A DNA stretch of 64,000 nt, from contig NC_068356.1 in NCBI RefSeq assembly GCF_020536995.1, forward strand, positions 83,089,183 to 83,153,182, given 5' to 3'. This document shows positions 1 to 10,989 of the stretch, piece after piece (the stretch's first letter is position 1; each line of letters starts with the position of its first letter). This DNA is from Dreissena polymorpha. Its lineage: Eukaryota > Mollusca > Bivalvia > Myida > Dreissenidae. A program made the translations under genes and the position numbers. The notes beneath the pieces were generated by a model that was not told the DNA's origin, ran no database searches, and saw nothing but the letters and a program-made list of their open reading frames with translations.

Positions 1-690
1 TTTAATACCTCCTGGATGAACCGGGAGTCACCGGGAAGGACCGGCAACAACCGGCGCGGCACCGGGAACATCAGGACGGCACCGGGAACAACCGGGACGG
101 CACTGTAGCTCCGCCGGGGCCCATACAGACCCCGGCAGAGCTACGGCAACGCCCCGGTGAATGCCGTTAGAGTTCCGATATAGCTACGGTATATAAGTTA
201 ACCGGCGCTCTGCCGGGACGCCACCGGCATTCGCCGGGGCTTCGCCGGGGCATTACCGGCGACGACCGGGGTGAAACCGGGGCGTTGCCGTAGCTCTGCC
301 GGGGTCTGATGCCGGTATAGCCCCGGTGAGTGCCGGCGTGTTACGGTATACCAGGGCTCTGCCGGGACGCTGCCGGCTTTCACCGGGGCTCAACCGGGGC
401 ACTACCGGCGACAACCGGGGCTATGACGGGACGCTGCCGGCTTTCACCGGGGCTCAACCGGGGCACTAACGGCGACAACTGGGGATCTTCCGGGGCTTCA
501 CCGGGATAAACCGTAAACAGTCCGGGTTGACCGGGACTCTGCCGGGCTGTTGACCGGCTTCAACCGGGGCGGCACCGGGAAATAGTGTGACTGCGTTTAA
601 ACATTTCTACGAATCATCCCGGTCCTCGCAGGTCAACCGGCGTTAGCAAACCGGGATGGACCGGGGCTCTACCGGCAATAGTGAGACTTT
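1..690. repeat. GC-rich CCGG-dense degenerate tandem array
   Basis: Strongly GC-rich block in an otherwise AT-rich window, built from short degenerate units around CCGGGG and CCGGCN spaced roughly 10-13 bases apart. A higher-order unit of about 65 bases is visible: the stretches near 361-420 and 426-485 are almost the same. The block reaches the window edge, so its left end is not seen. Open frames across it are low-complexity and not credible genes. Confidence 0.85.
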
Positions 691-1151
691 GGCTTAAGTG
701 GATTTTCTTTTGTATACACATTACAAAGGAAGTATGAGTGTTTTCCTAATCTGTTTATTATGTAATAGAAAGCTATTTTAGGCTATTGAAATTGATTTAT
801 TTGACGCCAACAATAACAGATTTTTGCGGCCATGTTGTTATTGTTGTATATCTTCACCACCTTTGTAGACGAACCTCTACCAGATCTGTAGAGTTGAACA
901 AAAGGTTATCGTTCCCACAACCAGTATTGTGTTGTCCTCCACCGTCTTTGTACACTGTAGTATATACACAAATATTGTCTTTTCTTACAGATATTGGGCT
1001 TCTGCACTCAACCGCTAGGGTCAATCCGTATAAATTCGGACAAAGGGAGAAATTCGGACAAAACATCCTAAATGCATTTTACGTCACACTAAATCTAGCC
1101 CCAGGCCTTCGGCGCCTACAGCGCTTTGATTTTATTTCACGCTCGACCATC
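691..1151. other. Non-coding spacer
   Basis: AT-rich sequence between the GC-rich array and the foldback element. It has overlapping short open frames on both strands, none resembling a known protein. I see no gene here. Confidence 0.5.
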
Positions 1152-1363
1152 TTAAAGCGGGTATATACGATTTTTAATATGTGTTTAATTGTAATATATT
1201 GATAAAATATGTTACAATAACACAAATAGGCAAGAAAAATTATACATTAAAGCCGAATTTCATAAAATGCAGCAAAGACTATTTAGCGCCCCGAGCCGAT
1301 AGTGACGTACATATTTTCCTACAATAACCGAAGCATTCGTCTTTGTATTATAAACCGTTAAAC

Positions 1364-2124
1364 TACGAGGGGTGTTCCAGAAGTTCGTGGATTTTCGCTA
1401 TAACTTATTAGTTTGCTGGTAAAAGTCAATGAAATTTACATATTATACAAACCAATTATCACGGACTTTATATATAAGCTAAAAATGCATGAATTCCATA
1501 AAGCGCGTTTGAAACGCGTTGCCATAGAGACCTCAGTAACGACATGCGGCGCACGCGTGTATTTAATTATAAGTATGAAAGTTACGCGAATTTAAATTTG
1601 GTTTAAATGTCGTTGATAAACAGAATTTACGGCAAATTTCACGTTACAGCGGCTTAGTCCTCCTTACAGCCCGGATTTGGCCCCTATGGACTTCCGCGTC
1701 TTCCCGGAAGTTAAATCCCAGTTGCGCGATATTCGCTTTGCAAGTAAACAGGAACTTACAGTTGCAGCAAAGCGAATCGTGTTGTCTTTTGACGCTGACT
1801 GGTATAGAGACACTTTTGACAAGTGGATTTCCCGACACATAAAGTGCATTCGCGTTGGAGATGATTATGTGGAAAAGATTTGACAGTTGTTAACTTCATA
1901 ACGTCATTGACGTTGAACAGAAACGCTACACGTGCATCGGTGTGCGCATTGTGCACATGTTTAAATCTCTGATATATATATATATTGTTTTATGTATTTC
2001 CATGATATTTGGAGAGTAGATTTGGGAAGGACGAAATATTCTTAACATGTTATTTGTTTGTCCATTTATGTTACCAAATGAAAGTTATAGCGAAAATCCA
2101 CGAACTTCTGGAACACCCCTCGTA
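1364..2124 (+). mobile_element. Internally deleted mariner-family element
   Basis: The ends are perfect 43-base inverted repeats at 1364-1406 and 2082-2124, beginning TACGAGGGGTGTTCCAG, with the TA target dinucleotide at both outer edges. The element is 761 bases, well short of the usual 1.2-1.4 kb for an autonomous mariner, and keeps only the C-terminal part of the transposase. The perfect repeats suggest fairly recent mobility in trans. It sits inside the TTAA foldback element, so it arrived later. Confidence 0.9.
1650..1883 (+). pseudogene. Mariner transposase C-terminal remnant
   Basis: The frame reads SPPYSPDLAPMDFRVFPEVK and continues to a KCIRVGDDYVEK ending, the conserved C-terminal end of mariner transposases. 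The Asp in LAPMD fits the third metal-binding acidic residue of the DDE/D triad. The helix-turn-helix DNA-binding half and the first two catalytic Asp residues are absent, so the product cannot be an active transposase. The stop codon at 1881-1883 looks natural. Assignment to Tc1/mariner is secure; the subfamily is not resolved. Confidence 0.85.
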
Positions 2125-2346
2125 AGTTTAGATGCACATCGTACGTGTATGGTATACATGCTGGCGAATTCGGCTGTACAGCCGTTTTCAATTTCAGAAT
2201 TAAATATCTGGCTTATTTCGCATTTTTCGACACATGTTCTTCTTAACTTTTATTTTAATTTATATTGAAATATATATAAAATAAGTTTTTTACACAGTTT
2301 ATATAAATTCATAAATATTTGACAAAATCGTATATACCCGCTTTAA

Positions 2347-2821
2347 AGGTTTAGGTTAGATTATCCCGCTTAGAATGACGTCGCCATCTTGACTATCATG
2401 TGATTACCCCATCTGATTGTGAGAGAAATAACTTTGCTAATCATCTTCTTGAACTTAAACCGAGGTGTAGATTGTGTCTTAGTGACAAATGAACGCGGAA
2501 TTTATATGATGAGAAACTAGATAATGTATTGTCATAACGTTCGATTGGAGCAGGTTTGGGTTCGTAAAATTTTAAGTTAATCTTTTGTGTTTTGTAGTTG
2601 GTAAATTTGTTATAAATTTAAACTTATATATCTAAAATTCTTTGCATTGCTGTCTTTAACTTATTTTTTAACATATTTTTATGATTATTTTACTTCAGAA
2701 ATACTTGGAGAGTGAAACGAAAATTAATCGGATATGTTGACGTTCATCCAATTCAAATGGAATTTGATAACACCATTGATATTCTGTACTCTTTCTACAT
2801 ACATTCTGTACAAGTTTTTTT
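2347..2821. other. Upstream region of the B-box/NHL gene
   Basis: AT-rich sequence. An in-frame stop lies at 2777-2779, so the coding frame cannot extend further back without splicing. A possible splice acceptor (tttacttcag) ends near 2698, which would allow an upstream exon, for example a 5' UTR or RING exon outside the visible reading frame. Confidence 0.4.
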
Positions 2822-4015
2822 ATGCGTCCTAACTGCAAGCAGCCAACACCAACTCGCACTAAAAATGAAGACCCGCGGCTATTTACGCGAGAAGCAAAAT
2901 GCCAAAAGATAGTATGTGAAATATGTGAGTCTTCGCATGCAAAGGCATATTGCATGCAGTGTAAACAATATATGTGCTCGTCATGTCATTGGTATCATGG
3001 CATGTTTTTTGTCACTAGATATCACACGACAGTGACGCGGGAGACGTTTAACTCGTGCCATGCATGTAAAAACGACAATGACAATTTTTATACGAAACAT
3101 CTTGCTTTGGAATATACAGATATTGCATCGGATTGCTGCTGTAAATTTATATATTCAAATCATTCAAAAACCTGCACTTCTGGTACTATATTCATTGGAG
3201 CAGTAAACACAATGCATGACTTTTATTTTGTTAAACGAAAATTTTCTGTTGTTGATAACATTAAAACAGAATGTATTGTTGTTCAAAGCCGTCAACAGAA
3301 GATTGAAATGGCTCAGAAGAAAATCGACGACTATCGTTCTTGGCTACAAACTACGTGCATATCAGACATGCATTTGAACAAACTTTGGATTAGCACTGGG
3401 GACAACCGGATTTATCAATTAGACATTCAAACTAAAACGTTGACGACAGCTTTTATTACTGAGGGTGCATGCTATGGATTTGCGTTATTCGATGGCGGTT
3501 TTGCGATCATCGTATTATCTAAAACGGACTATGATTTATCTGAATGGCAAATTAAGTTGTTTACGCGATCTGGAGTTCTTAAGGGCGAGTTGGCAGACAA
3601 AACGGAGAAGAACCTGTTGAAAACTCCGAAATACCTGCAATCAAATGCTAATGAAGACATTTTGTATAGCTCTGATAGCGGAACAAACTCTGTGATTGCA
3701 ATAAATTCGCGTGGTCATGTTCTTTTCGTATTCACTTCTACTTCTATGTTTGCACCAGGAAGTCTCGCGGTAGATTTGGAAGGTAATATTTATGTTGCCT
3801 GTGATCAAGGTGTGTTGCAGATTCATAAAGACGGGGAAAAGAGCAGATTGGTACTGAAGCTTAAGGATAATAAGCCTGGCGTACAAGCAGTTTTCTTTGA
3901 CAGAAAACATAATTGTCTTGTTGTTTTAAAGGACAGTAAAACAGCTAGTGTATTTCGCTTCGTAGATTGCATCAAGAACGTATCAAACGCATCTGATTTC
4001 AACAAACAAGAATGA
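2822..4015 (+). CDS. B-box/NHL-type TRIM-like protein, no RING
   Basis: A 397-residue single-exon frame. Residues about 32-68 form a B-box zinc finger (C32, C35, C44, C47, C52, C55, H59 and H68 as likely ligands). A second Cys/His-rich stretch at about 79-118 is an irregular B-box 2. Residues about 170-395 form beta-propeller repeats of NHL type, such as LAVDLEGNIYVACDQGVLQI near residue 315. This is the architecture of TRIM2/3/56/71-like proteins, which are greatly expanded in bivalves and often act in ubiquitin signalling or innate immunity. No RING is encoded, so ligase activity of this product alone is unlikely unless an upstream exon supplies it. The coiled coil is short or absent. The start is the first ATG after an in-frame stop. 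Confidence 0.8.
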   Translation: MRPNCKQPTPTRTKNEDPRLFTREAKCQKIVCEICESSHAKAYCMQCKQYMCSSCHWYHGMFFVTRYHTTVTRETFNSCHACKNDNDNFYTKHLALEYTDIASDCCCKFIYSNHSKTCTSGTIFIGAVNTMHDFYFVKRKFSVVDNIKTECIVVQSRQQKIEMAQKKIDDYRSWLQTTCISDMHLNKLWISTGDNRIYQLDIQTKTLTTAFITEGACYGFALFDGGFAIIVLSKTDYDLSEWQIKLFTRSGVLKGELADKTEKNLLKTPKYLQSNANEDILYSSDSGTNSVIAINSRGHVLFVFTSTSMFAPGSLAVDLEGNIYVACDQGVLQIHKDGEKSRLVLKLKDNKPGVQAVFFDRKHNCLVVLKDSKTASVFRFVDCIKNVSNASDFNKQE

Positions 4016-4236
4016 TGTCAGAGACCGATGTATACTAAATTACAACGAATATTTGTTTTTCCAAAACGTTATGACTATTCTGTATTCCTTAATTATATTT
4101 TAGATTTTTTATTGCATTTAGTTTCATAGAAGCTACTGCAACAAAGCTTTTTTCATACAACAGTTACTGTTACCGGGGGAGAATCGCGATGAGTTTATTT
4201 TTCTACTACATGATGCTATGTATCAACTTCTTTTAA

Positions 4237-4242
4237 AATAAA
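4237..4242 (+). terminator. Polyadenylation signal of the B-box/NHL gene
   Basis: Canonical AATAAA about 220 bases after the stop codon at 4015, at the expected distance for a short 3' UTR. Confidence 0.55.
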
Positions 4243-5500
4243 GACTTACTAATTGTGATTTTTGTTTCATGACATTCTTTTGATTTGGTCTACATGCGAC
4301 TATGGAGTGTTTAAATGGTTATTAAATTGAAAAGTAATTCATTTTATTCAATTGTATTTTGATGCTATGAGGTTGAGTTTTATGTACTCTAATGTTATTT
4401 ATAAACCAAAAACAAATTGAAATACATCTCAAATGTTTTGCTTTGTACGTTCCAGGGCGAAAACCACAGTTTTATTATTTTATTTGTAATGTTTGTGTTG
4501 TATGTTTTATCCAGTTTGTATAGTTAATCTGTCAAGCGACTTACCGTAGTATTCTTGATAATTTCTCTGGGATTTCATTGTTTTCTTAATTAGGTAAGAG
4601 CGCCCTATTACTAGTTTCAATGCCAATGCTCAAATGTGCAAAGACTGGTTTAAGGTCATGATCATATTTGAATTCAGGTGTGACATGTGATGTGCTTTGG
4701 TCCGATGTCTAATTGATGGGCAATCGGCCACTTGCTATAAACTAAGGACCTCATGGTGGTGTTAATAAATGTCTTTTGAAGATGAACATTGGATTTCACT
4801 GTGCACATATTCTTTGTATAGACTGAAGATTGTATATCAAACTTTAAAAGCTAATCTGCGGATCTCATGTATTGAAAGTCAATGTGTTGAACTTCTTTAT
4901 TTTACTGATTCTCTATGACTGCCAAGTTAGAGTTTTCGTAAGTTTGGAACTTGCTTGGAAAGATGGTTTAGAAATACGACGCTCTCCACACAAAACACAT
5001 GCCTTTGAGTGATACCATGCTACTGCACTAAATGAATAAAGTGTGTATTGCATGATACAGTGGAGCCTTTAATAGATCAAACCAACAGTTTGGCAACAGG
5101 CAATGTGAAGACAAAATAGGAAACAAATGCATGTTTAATTTGATATATGCTTATGATAAAAATGTCGATATAAATCTTAATGAGATCACAACTAAACTAT
5201 TAACAGGCTCTTACGTGTTGAGACAATTAAACTCTACCCTAGATCGCATAAATGTGCACTGGCGCGTCGCAAGTTTCGAACCGAATGGAATTATTGGATG
5301 CAACGTTGTAATATACCACAATGCAATATCAAATGCAAAATATCAAAAGCATGTGCTTTGTTGCTTCAGATACTAAGTAATTTATTTATCCCGCGCCCAG
5401 ACATGTTCAAATTTGAACACAATTGCATATACCAACTAATGGCCTTTTTGTTTAAGAGAATATTGTTTAAGTTATATCACCATAGGCGTCTATAAATAAG
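4243..5500. other. Gene-free spacer
   Basis: AT-rich, with no recognisable coding similarity, tRNA or repeat structure. The short open frames are not supported. Confidence 0.5.
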
Positions 5501-6340
5501 TGATCTAAGGGGCATTGCCAGTTTTTACCACAGGGGCATGCATGATTTAAACAAACTTTGTAAATGACCAATACGATGTTACAAACTAAATATGAAAACA
5601 ATGACCATTGCGGTATCATAAAAGATTGTTACAGCTTATTTACTGTTATATGCCTGTTTAAAGCATGTGATTACTGCGACAAGGCCAGATAAACCACAGG
5701 ACCGCCGTATATGATATCACCTATGTACTATCAAAACTGTAAGCCTTGTGGTTTCGGAGGCAAAGATTTTGTTGTTATCTTTATAACTCAATGTGAATTA
5801 TGCGACCTCCAGAACAGGGCCAGTTTTTACTCCAGGGACATAAATTGAATAGACTAGGTAGACGACCACCGTACCATGTAAGATGTCCAATAGAGAAGAG
5901 AATAGTATTTTTAAGTTTTCAATAGATACATATATCAAAAACTAATGACTCACAGGGCCCGGCCAGTTTTGATTTCAGGGGCATGATTTGACAAACTGTT
6001 TGAGAATAACCATAGAAAGTTACATGTCAAATACCTAACCTCAGAGATTGTCTGTGTATTTTTTAATATATACATATAAATAAAACAAGAAGCCTCCAGG
6101 ATATGGCAACTTTTGACCCCAGGGACGTTATTTCAAAACAAAACTTGGAAGACGACCACCATATTATGTTATATTCCAAATACCAAACTTCTTGGTCTGC
6201 AGCTTGAGTTTCACTTCTTTATATTTAGGGTTCCTTGATCATTTTTTTTACAGTTTTCACTACATACATATTAGGTAAAACAAGTGACTCCTCGGGCGTG
6301 GCAGATTTGCTTTCCATGGACATTATTTGAACAAACTTGA
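5500..6340. repeat. Degenerate bivalve repeat, about 145-bp units
   Basis: Several imperfect units share a ggccagttttgaccccaggg-like core followed by catgatttgaaacaaact and gaccaccatattatgt. Cores lie near 5515, 5815, 5955, 6110 and 6300. The same repeat recurs at 17440-18000. It is old, heavily mutated dispersed sequence without a gene. Confidence 0.6.
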
Positions 6341-7607
6341 TCCCTAAGTATGTTAGACAGAGACAAAGGTACCAGTGCATAGCATGTTAGACTGAGACAA
6401 AGGTACAAGTGCATAGGATGTTAGACTGAGACCAGAGCATAGCATGTTAATCAGAGACAAAGGCACCAGTGCATAGCATGTTTGACTGTGACAAAGGTAC
6501 CAGTGCATAGCATGTTAGACTGAGACAAAGGTACCAGTGCAAAGCATGTTAGACTGTGACAATTATACCAGTGCATAGCATGTTAAACTGAGACAAAGGT
6601 ATCAGTGCATAGCATGCTAAACTGAGACAAAGGTACCAGTGCGCAGCATATTTGACTGTGACAATGATAACAGTGCGCAGCATGTTTAACTGTGACAATG
6701 ATAACAGTGCGCAGGTACTGGTTCGTAGCATGTTAGACTGAGACAATAGTACTGGTTCGTAGCAGGTTAGACTGAGACAATTGTACCGATATGAAGCATT
6801 TTTGACTGTGACAATGGTACCAGTATGAAGCATGTTAGACTGTGACATTGGTACCAGTATGCAGCCTGTTAGATTGTGACAATGGTACCAGTGTGTAGCA
6901 TATCAGACTGAGAGAATGGTAACAGTACGTAGCATGTTAGACTGTGAGAATGGTACCAGTATGTAGCATGTTAGACTGTGACAATAGTACCAGTATGTAG
7001 CATGTTAGACTGTGACAATGGTACGAATATGCATCATGTTAAACTGTGACAATGGTACCAGAACGCAGCATGTTAGCCTGAGACAATGATACCAATACAT
7101 AGCATTTTAGACTATGACCATGGTACCAGTACGCAGCATGTCAGACCAGTAGCATGTTAGTGACAATAACAATGACAATTGTGTCATTACGTAGCATGTC
7201 AGACTGAGACAATGGTACCAATACGTAGCATGTTAGACTGTGAATATTGTAGCAGTAAGTAGCATGTTAGATTGTGACAATGATACCATTACGTAGCATT
7301 TCAGAGTGAGACAATGGTGCCAATACATAGCATATTAGACTATGACCACGATACCAGTACGCAGCATGTCAGACCAGAAGCATGTTAGACTGTGACAATG
7401 GTGTCATTACGTAGCATGTCCGACTGAGACAATGATACCAGTACTTAGCGAGTTAAAATGTGACAATAGTACCAGTATGAAGCATGTCAGACTGAAACAA
7501 TGGTACCAGTATGTAACATGTTAGAGTGTGACAATGATACATGAACAAAGCGTGTTAGACGTAGAAAATTGTGCCAATACGTAGCAAGTCAGACTGTGAC
7601 AATTATA
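6340..7607. repeat. 34-bp minisatellite
   Basis: More than 30 diverged copies of a roughly 34-base unit with consensus approximating TAGCATGTTAGACTGTGA plus CAATGGTACCAGTACG. Units vary in length and drop out in places. Open frames across it only reflect the repeat and are not genes. Confidence 0.9.
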
Positions 7608-7739
7608 TGTAAAGACTCAGATATAATTCCTCTAATTGGTGTTTGTTTATATTAATTATAAATTGGCCTTTTTTATTTAGTTTCCAGGCAGGGCGGCTAG
7701 TATTTTTTGTATTTACTGGTTTTTACTTTAAGGTTGCAC
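7608..7739. other. AT-rich spacer between minisatellite and LINE
   Basis: No coding or repeat structure recognised. Confidence 0.4.
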
Positions 7740-8546
7740 AGTGGAGATGTCCCATGATCGCACATTGTGACCATCTGAGAATAAATGGTCAGTTTCCATA
7801 CGTTCAAAATATGTCATAAAGTTGAAGCCCTCGGCAGTTGCCAATACATAATCAATGACTGATTTGTCCCTGTAAGTAAAAGCGCCAGTTAAATAATCTG
7901 CCATTCATGATAAACATACTATTGTTTAATACATATTCAGGTGTAAGAAACCGTGGGTGTTTGTACGTTTGTCCTTAGAGTTTCTAGTGAGATGGACAGA
8001 AAGCTTTTCAAGTATAGTATGCTTCAAATTGTCATTTTCGAGTTCTACGTCTATTCCAAAAAGTGAATTAGTGTGGGGATCAGTATGAATGAAGTCTTTA
8101 GTGTTCCTACTCTACTATTCGCATCTCCAGCTATATTTATTGCTATTACGATATGAGCCTCTTGCCCTCAAGTCTGTTAAATTCATCGGGGGAGTAAATA
8201 CGCGAGTTTTCAGGGGGTATATAAATCGAACCTTGTGTGTGTCAAAACCAGTTATTGTATTATCAATTTTTAGCCATAGAAAATATTCTGTGGGACGAGG
8301 TAGAACAATGACATGTGGGGAAATACTTTCTCTTACATTAACGCCTCCGGATTTTCTCTTATATTATTGAGAGCGGTGGTTATAATGTACAATTTGGGAT
8401 GTCCAGAACGTCTGTTTCGTTACCATGGGTTTCAGTGGCACAAAATAAATAATAATTTTAATAAAGTTTAGAAATTCAGGTATAAACAATCTTTTCTTCA
8501 GGCCACTAACGTTTAAACAACCTAATTTAATGTTTCTGTTTTTCAT
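7740..8546 (-). pseudogene. LINE ORF2 endonuclease remnant
   Basis: On the minus strand the N-terminal end at about 8546 reads MKNRNIKLGCLNVSGLKKRL, the opening of an APE-type LINE endonuclease. The domain's end at 7740-7900 reads SVIDYVLATAEGFNF and ends METDHLFSDGHNV, matching the substrate-binding and SDH region. Frames shift several times in between and no reverse transcriptase follows, so the copy is truncated at its 3' side. It continues ORF1 at 8577-9390. No function is expected. Confidence 0.75.
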
Positions 8547-8576
8547 GTTAGAGGCACAATGTCTTCCCCCGGGGGC

Positions 8577-9390
8577 CTAGTGAAATCCACCTGGGTTCCG
8601 TGTTACTGGATCCAGGGTCGCTGTATCATCGGTTGAGGCTGCGATGAACTTATCTGTTGGGCCGTTTTCCTGCTGGCGGTTTGGAAGTTCCCTGCACGAT
8701 GCGTGTGGGTGACGATACCTCTTCCGGGAAGGCGATTGTTGATTCCGCGGTGTCCTGTGCACAAGTACAGGGGATGGGATGCGCTGGCTACGGCCTTGCG
8801 ATACTGCTTTGATTGAGTTGTCGGACTTGGCACGAGGAACTCATGACATTTCTAGCTGTGTATAGGGTTTGTTTACTTTGCTAGCTGGGGCATACTGTGT
8901 GTTTGTAAACAAAAGTGTGTGGCTTGTTACACGGCGGCCTTGCGTGATTGTATCCCAGTTTGGGAAGGCATGGGCGACAACGCGACCATCTTGGATTATT
9001 TTGGCAGGGTATACGATGCTTAACTTACTGTTCGGGTATTCTTGGCGTAGGCGCTTGTACTGTGGCCAAAATATATTTCGTGCATCAACAATCTCTCGTG
9101 GAAAGTCTATATTTATATGTAAACTAAATATGTACCACGGAGCTTTCTATCGTTCGATAGGATGTGTTCAGTGTCAGGAAAGTCTAAACAAACAATGATG
9201 GGTCTTGAGGAGCCGTGCCGGAATTTTCCCAGCCTGTAAGATCGAGAACTAGGGGGACAGGGGTCGACCTCGAGCCTCTCAGGAAAGTGAAGACAATTGT
9301 CGTCTCTTTCCTCCGGGATGCCACTTATCATGAGGTTATTGTGGCGGCATTTAGCTTCGAGATCTACTGATTTATATTCAAGAAGCTTGA
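8577..9390 (-). pseudogene. LINE ORF1-like RNA-binding protein remnant
   Basis: The minus strand around 9290-9390 reads ELLEYKSVDLEAK and then LMISGIPEERDDN. Around 9200 it reads SYRLGKFRHGSSRPIIVCLD, and around 8880-9110 it reads FPREIVDARNIFWPQYKRLR followed by LSIVYPAK. This order (end of a coiled coil, RRM-like fold, C-terminal domain) is typical of L1-type ORF1 nucleic-acid chaperones. A basic Arg/Pro-rich tail follows at 8600-8830. Frame changes make it a pseudogene. Its position before the endonuclease gives the normal ORF1-ORF2 order. Confidence 0.7.
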
Positions 9391-9640
9391 TTCATACACA
9401 GATCATAATTGTCAGACACAGTTGTTTCTATTGTGTTACCTTTGTTTTGTAACTACAGGCAACTGACAACTTTATTATACATGCCTTTTTATTTTCTGGA
9501 ACAACATAGATAGCTTATCATCAAGGGAGAGATTCTCGTAGTCCGACAATGTTTTAGACAGTTCGTACTCAATGCATGTGTTTTCCCTAGGTCGCTTGTT
9601 CTTCCTTGCTGTCGTCGAACAAGATCCGCCAATTTGACTG
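9391..9640 (-). pseudogene. Probable N-terminal part of the same LINE ORF1
   Basis: At about 9500-9620 the minus strand reads RENTCIEYELSKTLSDYENL followed by SLDDKLSMLFQKI, resembling the leader and start of the coiled coil of such ORF1 proteins. Between 9390 and 9480 the sequence does not fit, so an insertion or rearrangement separates this piece from the rest. Confidence rests on position and weak similarity. Confidence 0.45.
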
Positions 9641-10029
9641 AAAGTATAATTGTCCAGCTATTAAAGTCGTCCTTGGTGAGAAATTGTGCTAGCTCGACCG
9701 AGTTTTGGTGCTCCGTGTTGTGAAAATGCTTAAGCTTATAGTTTCACATAGATATATACCATTATAAAATCTTTATAAGATTGTTTTGCGTAGTGTTTTG
9801 CTTTTTTGCCCTTTTTCACACTACTTGAAAAGACACGGTTATCCGCGCACTCGACCGGAAAGTAATTTTCAAGAGATACAATAAACAATATCAAAGCTTC
9901 AACGAATAAAGATGCAGATATGCCTAAAATGTGTCAGACTTTTTTATTGACTGAAACGAGTTTATTTCTCCATATTTAGTGTTTTTTTTAAACAATAACA
10001 TATTCGAGAATATGTATTTATTCTGAAAC
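9641..10029. other. Spacer between two opposed LINE remnants
   Basis: AT-rich. Part may be the 5' UTR of the minus-strand LINE. Nothing else is recognised. Confidence 0.35.
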
Positions 10030-10375
10030 ATTGTGTAATTGCGCTATTTCTCTATGTTTTTGTAAAAAAGGAGATAAACATGTTGCACCAAATAATCGAG
10101 GTGTTTCATTCGTAACTATTATAGCTAAAATATTTGCAATTACATTGCGCAACCAAATTATTCTTGGTGCGATAATGATGACATAATTGTTTAATACATC
10201 GCAATTCGGATTCAGAGATAATCGTAGTACGAATGATAGCATTTGGATTGTGCACTTATAATCCACAACATAATTTGCAATACATCAAAACTTCATTGCG
10301 TTTTTATTGATCATGAAAAGGATTTTTGATACTTTGATACACGAAGCTTTGTGGATTTAAGAAGTGCAGACTGGA
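10030..10375 (+). pseudogene. LINE reverse-transcriptase fragment (5' part, palm/fingers)
   Basis: Plus-strand frames read KKGDKHVAPNNRGVSFVTII and AKIFAITLRNQIILG, then QFGFRDNRSTNDSIWIVHLI and FIDHEKDFDTLIHEALW. These are RT motifs 1-3 of a LINE (KKGD...P..YRGIS, QFGFR, FIDFEKAFD). The FDT motif carries the first catalytic Asp. The frame is broken and the YADD motif is not seen. The copy resumes at 16291 after the 5.7-kb inserted element. Confidence 0.75.
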
Positions 10376-10789
10376 ATAAGATGCAACATGTTAAAGATGA
10401 CCAAGTCAACCTATCAGAAGGTTAAATCATGTAAAAAAATGAATTGATATATAAATAAAAACACAACTAAAATGTGCATATTTTAATATCTGAAAAAGAA
10501 AAGTACGTGTGCGCTTAACCAAAGGATTTTAAAATTGTTATAGTCCAGTCGATTTGTGTGAACATTGTTCAGAAAATGATAAAAGCATGAAACTTTGCAG
10601 AAATGGAGTTCAGGTTATAACAATTAATTTCGGATATTGTCCCACCTGAAAAAATGAAAATGGCGGATTTTGGCAGCAATTTTAAAATGGCGGCCATAAT
10701 TTGTTCAAAAAAATCTTCAAAAAATCATAACAAATATATTTGTCCAATACAACCGCGGAAGGGGGGGGGGGGTCTGTAGACAGTCAAAA

Positions 10790-10885
10790 ATGACCAAGTC
10801 AGACATCACTGACAACCAAGGCCTGTGGTTTATCAAAGAGATCGTAGCCAGAGTTCATCATGTATCTATGGAGATAAGTCCACAG
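10790..10885 (+). pseudogene. Possible upstream exon of the CXC-tailed gene
   Basis: Open frame reading DNQGLWFIKEIVARVHHVSM then EISPQ, ending exactly at CAG|GTATGT, a strong splice donor. It lies in the same orientation as the main gene about 1.3 kb downstream. Membership in that gene is inferred from orientation and the donor, not from a match I can verify. Confidence 0.35.
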
Positions 10886-10989
10886 GTATGTAATGAACCC
10901 TACCATTCACAAATTAGTACAGGAAAGAAATGATAATTATATCATTTAAAAAAAACCTTTGACAAATCAATCATTTGAGTAATAAATAA

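Larger units (their letters stand above)
1152..2346. mobile_element. TTAA-flanked foldback/MITE-like element hosting a mariner
   Basis: A 23-base inverted repeat beginning TTAAAGCGGGTATATACG starts at 1152, and its perfect reverse complement ends at 2346, with TTAA at both outer ends. Without the nested mariner (1364-2124) the element is only about 434 bases and has no coding capacity, so it is non-autonomous. TTAA at both ends resembles piggyBac-type target duplication, but the family is inferred from the ends alone. Confidence 0.75.

Noticed and set aside
198-383. A 61-codon frame in the GC-rich array
   Set aside because: It is compositional, lying entirely within degenerate CCGG repeats.
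786-1202. A 138-codon plus-strand frame
   Set aside because: No domain or similarity, overlaps an opposite-strand frame, and runs into the end of the foldback element.
6549-6848. A 99-codon minus-strand frame
   Set aside because: It is a frame through the 34-bp minisatellite and repeats with the unit.
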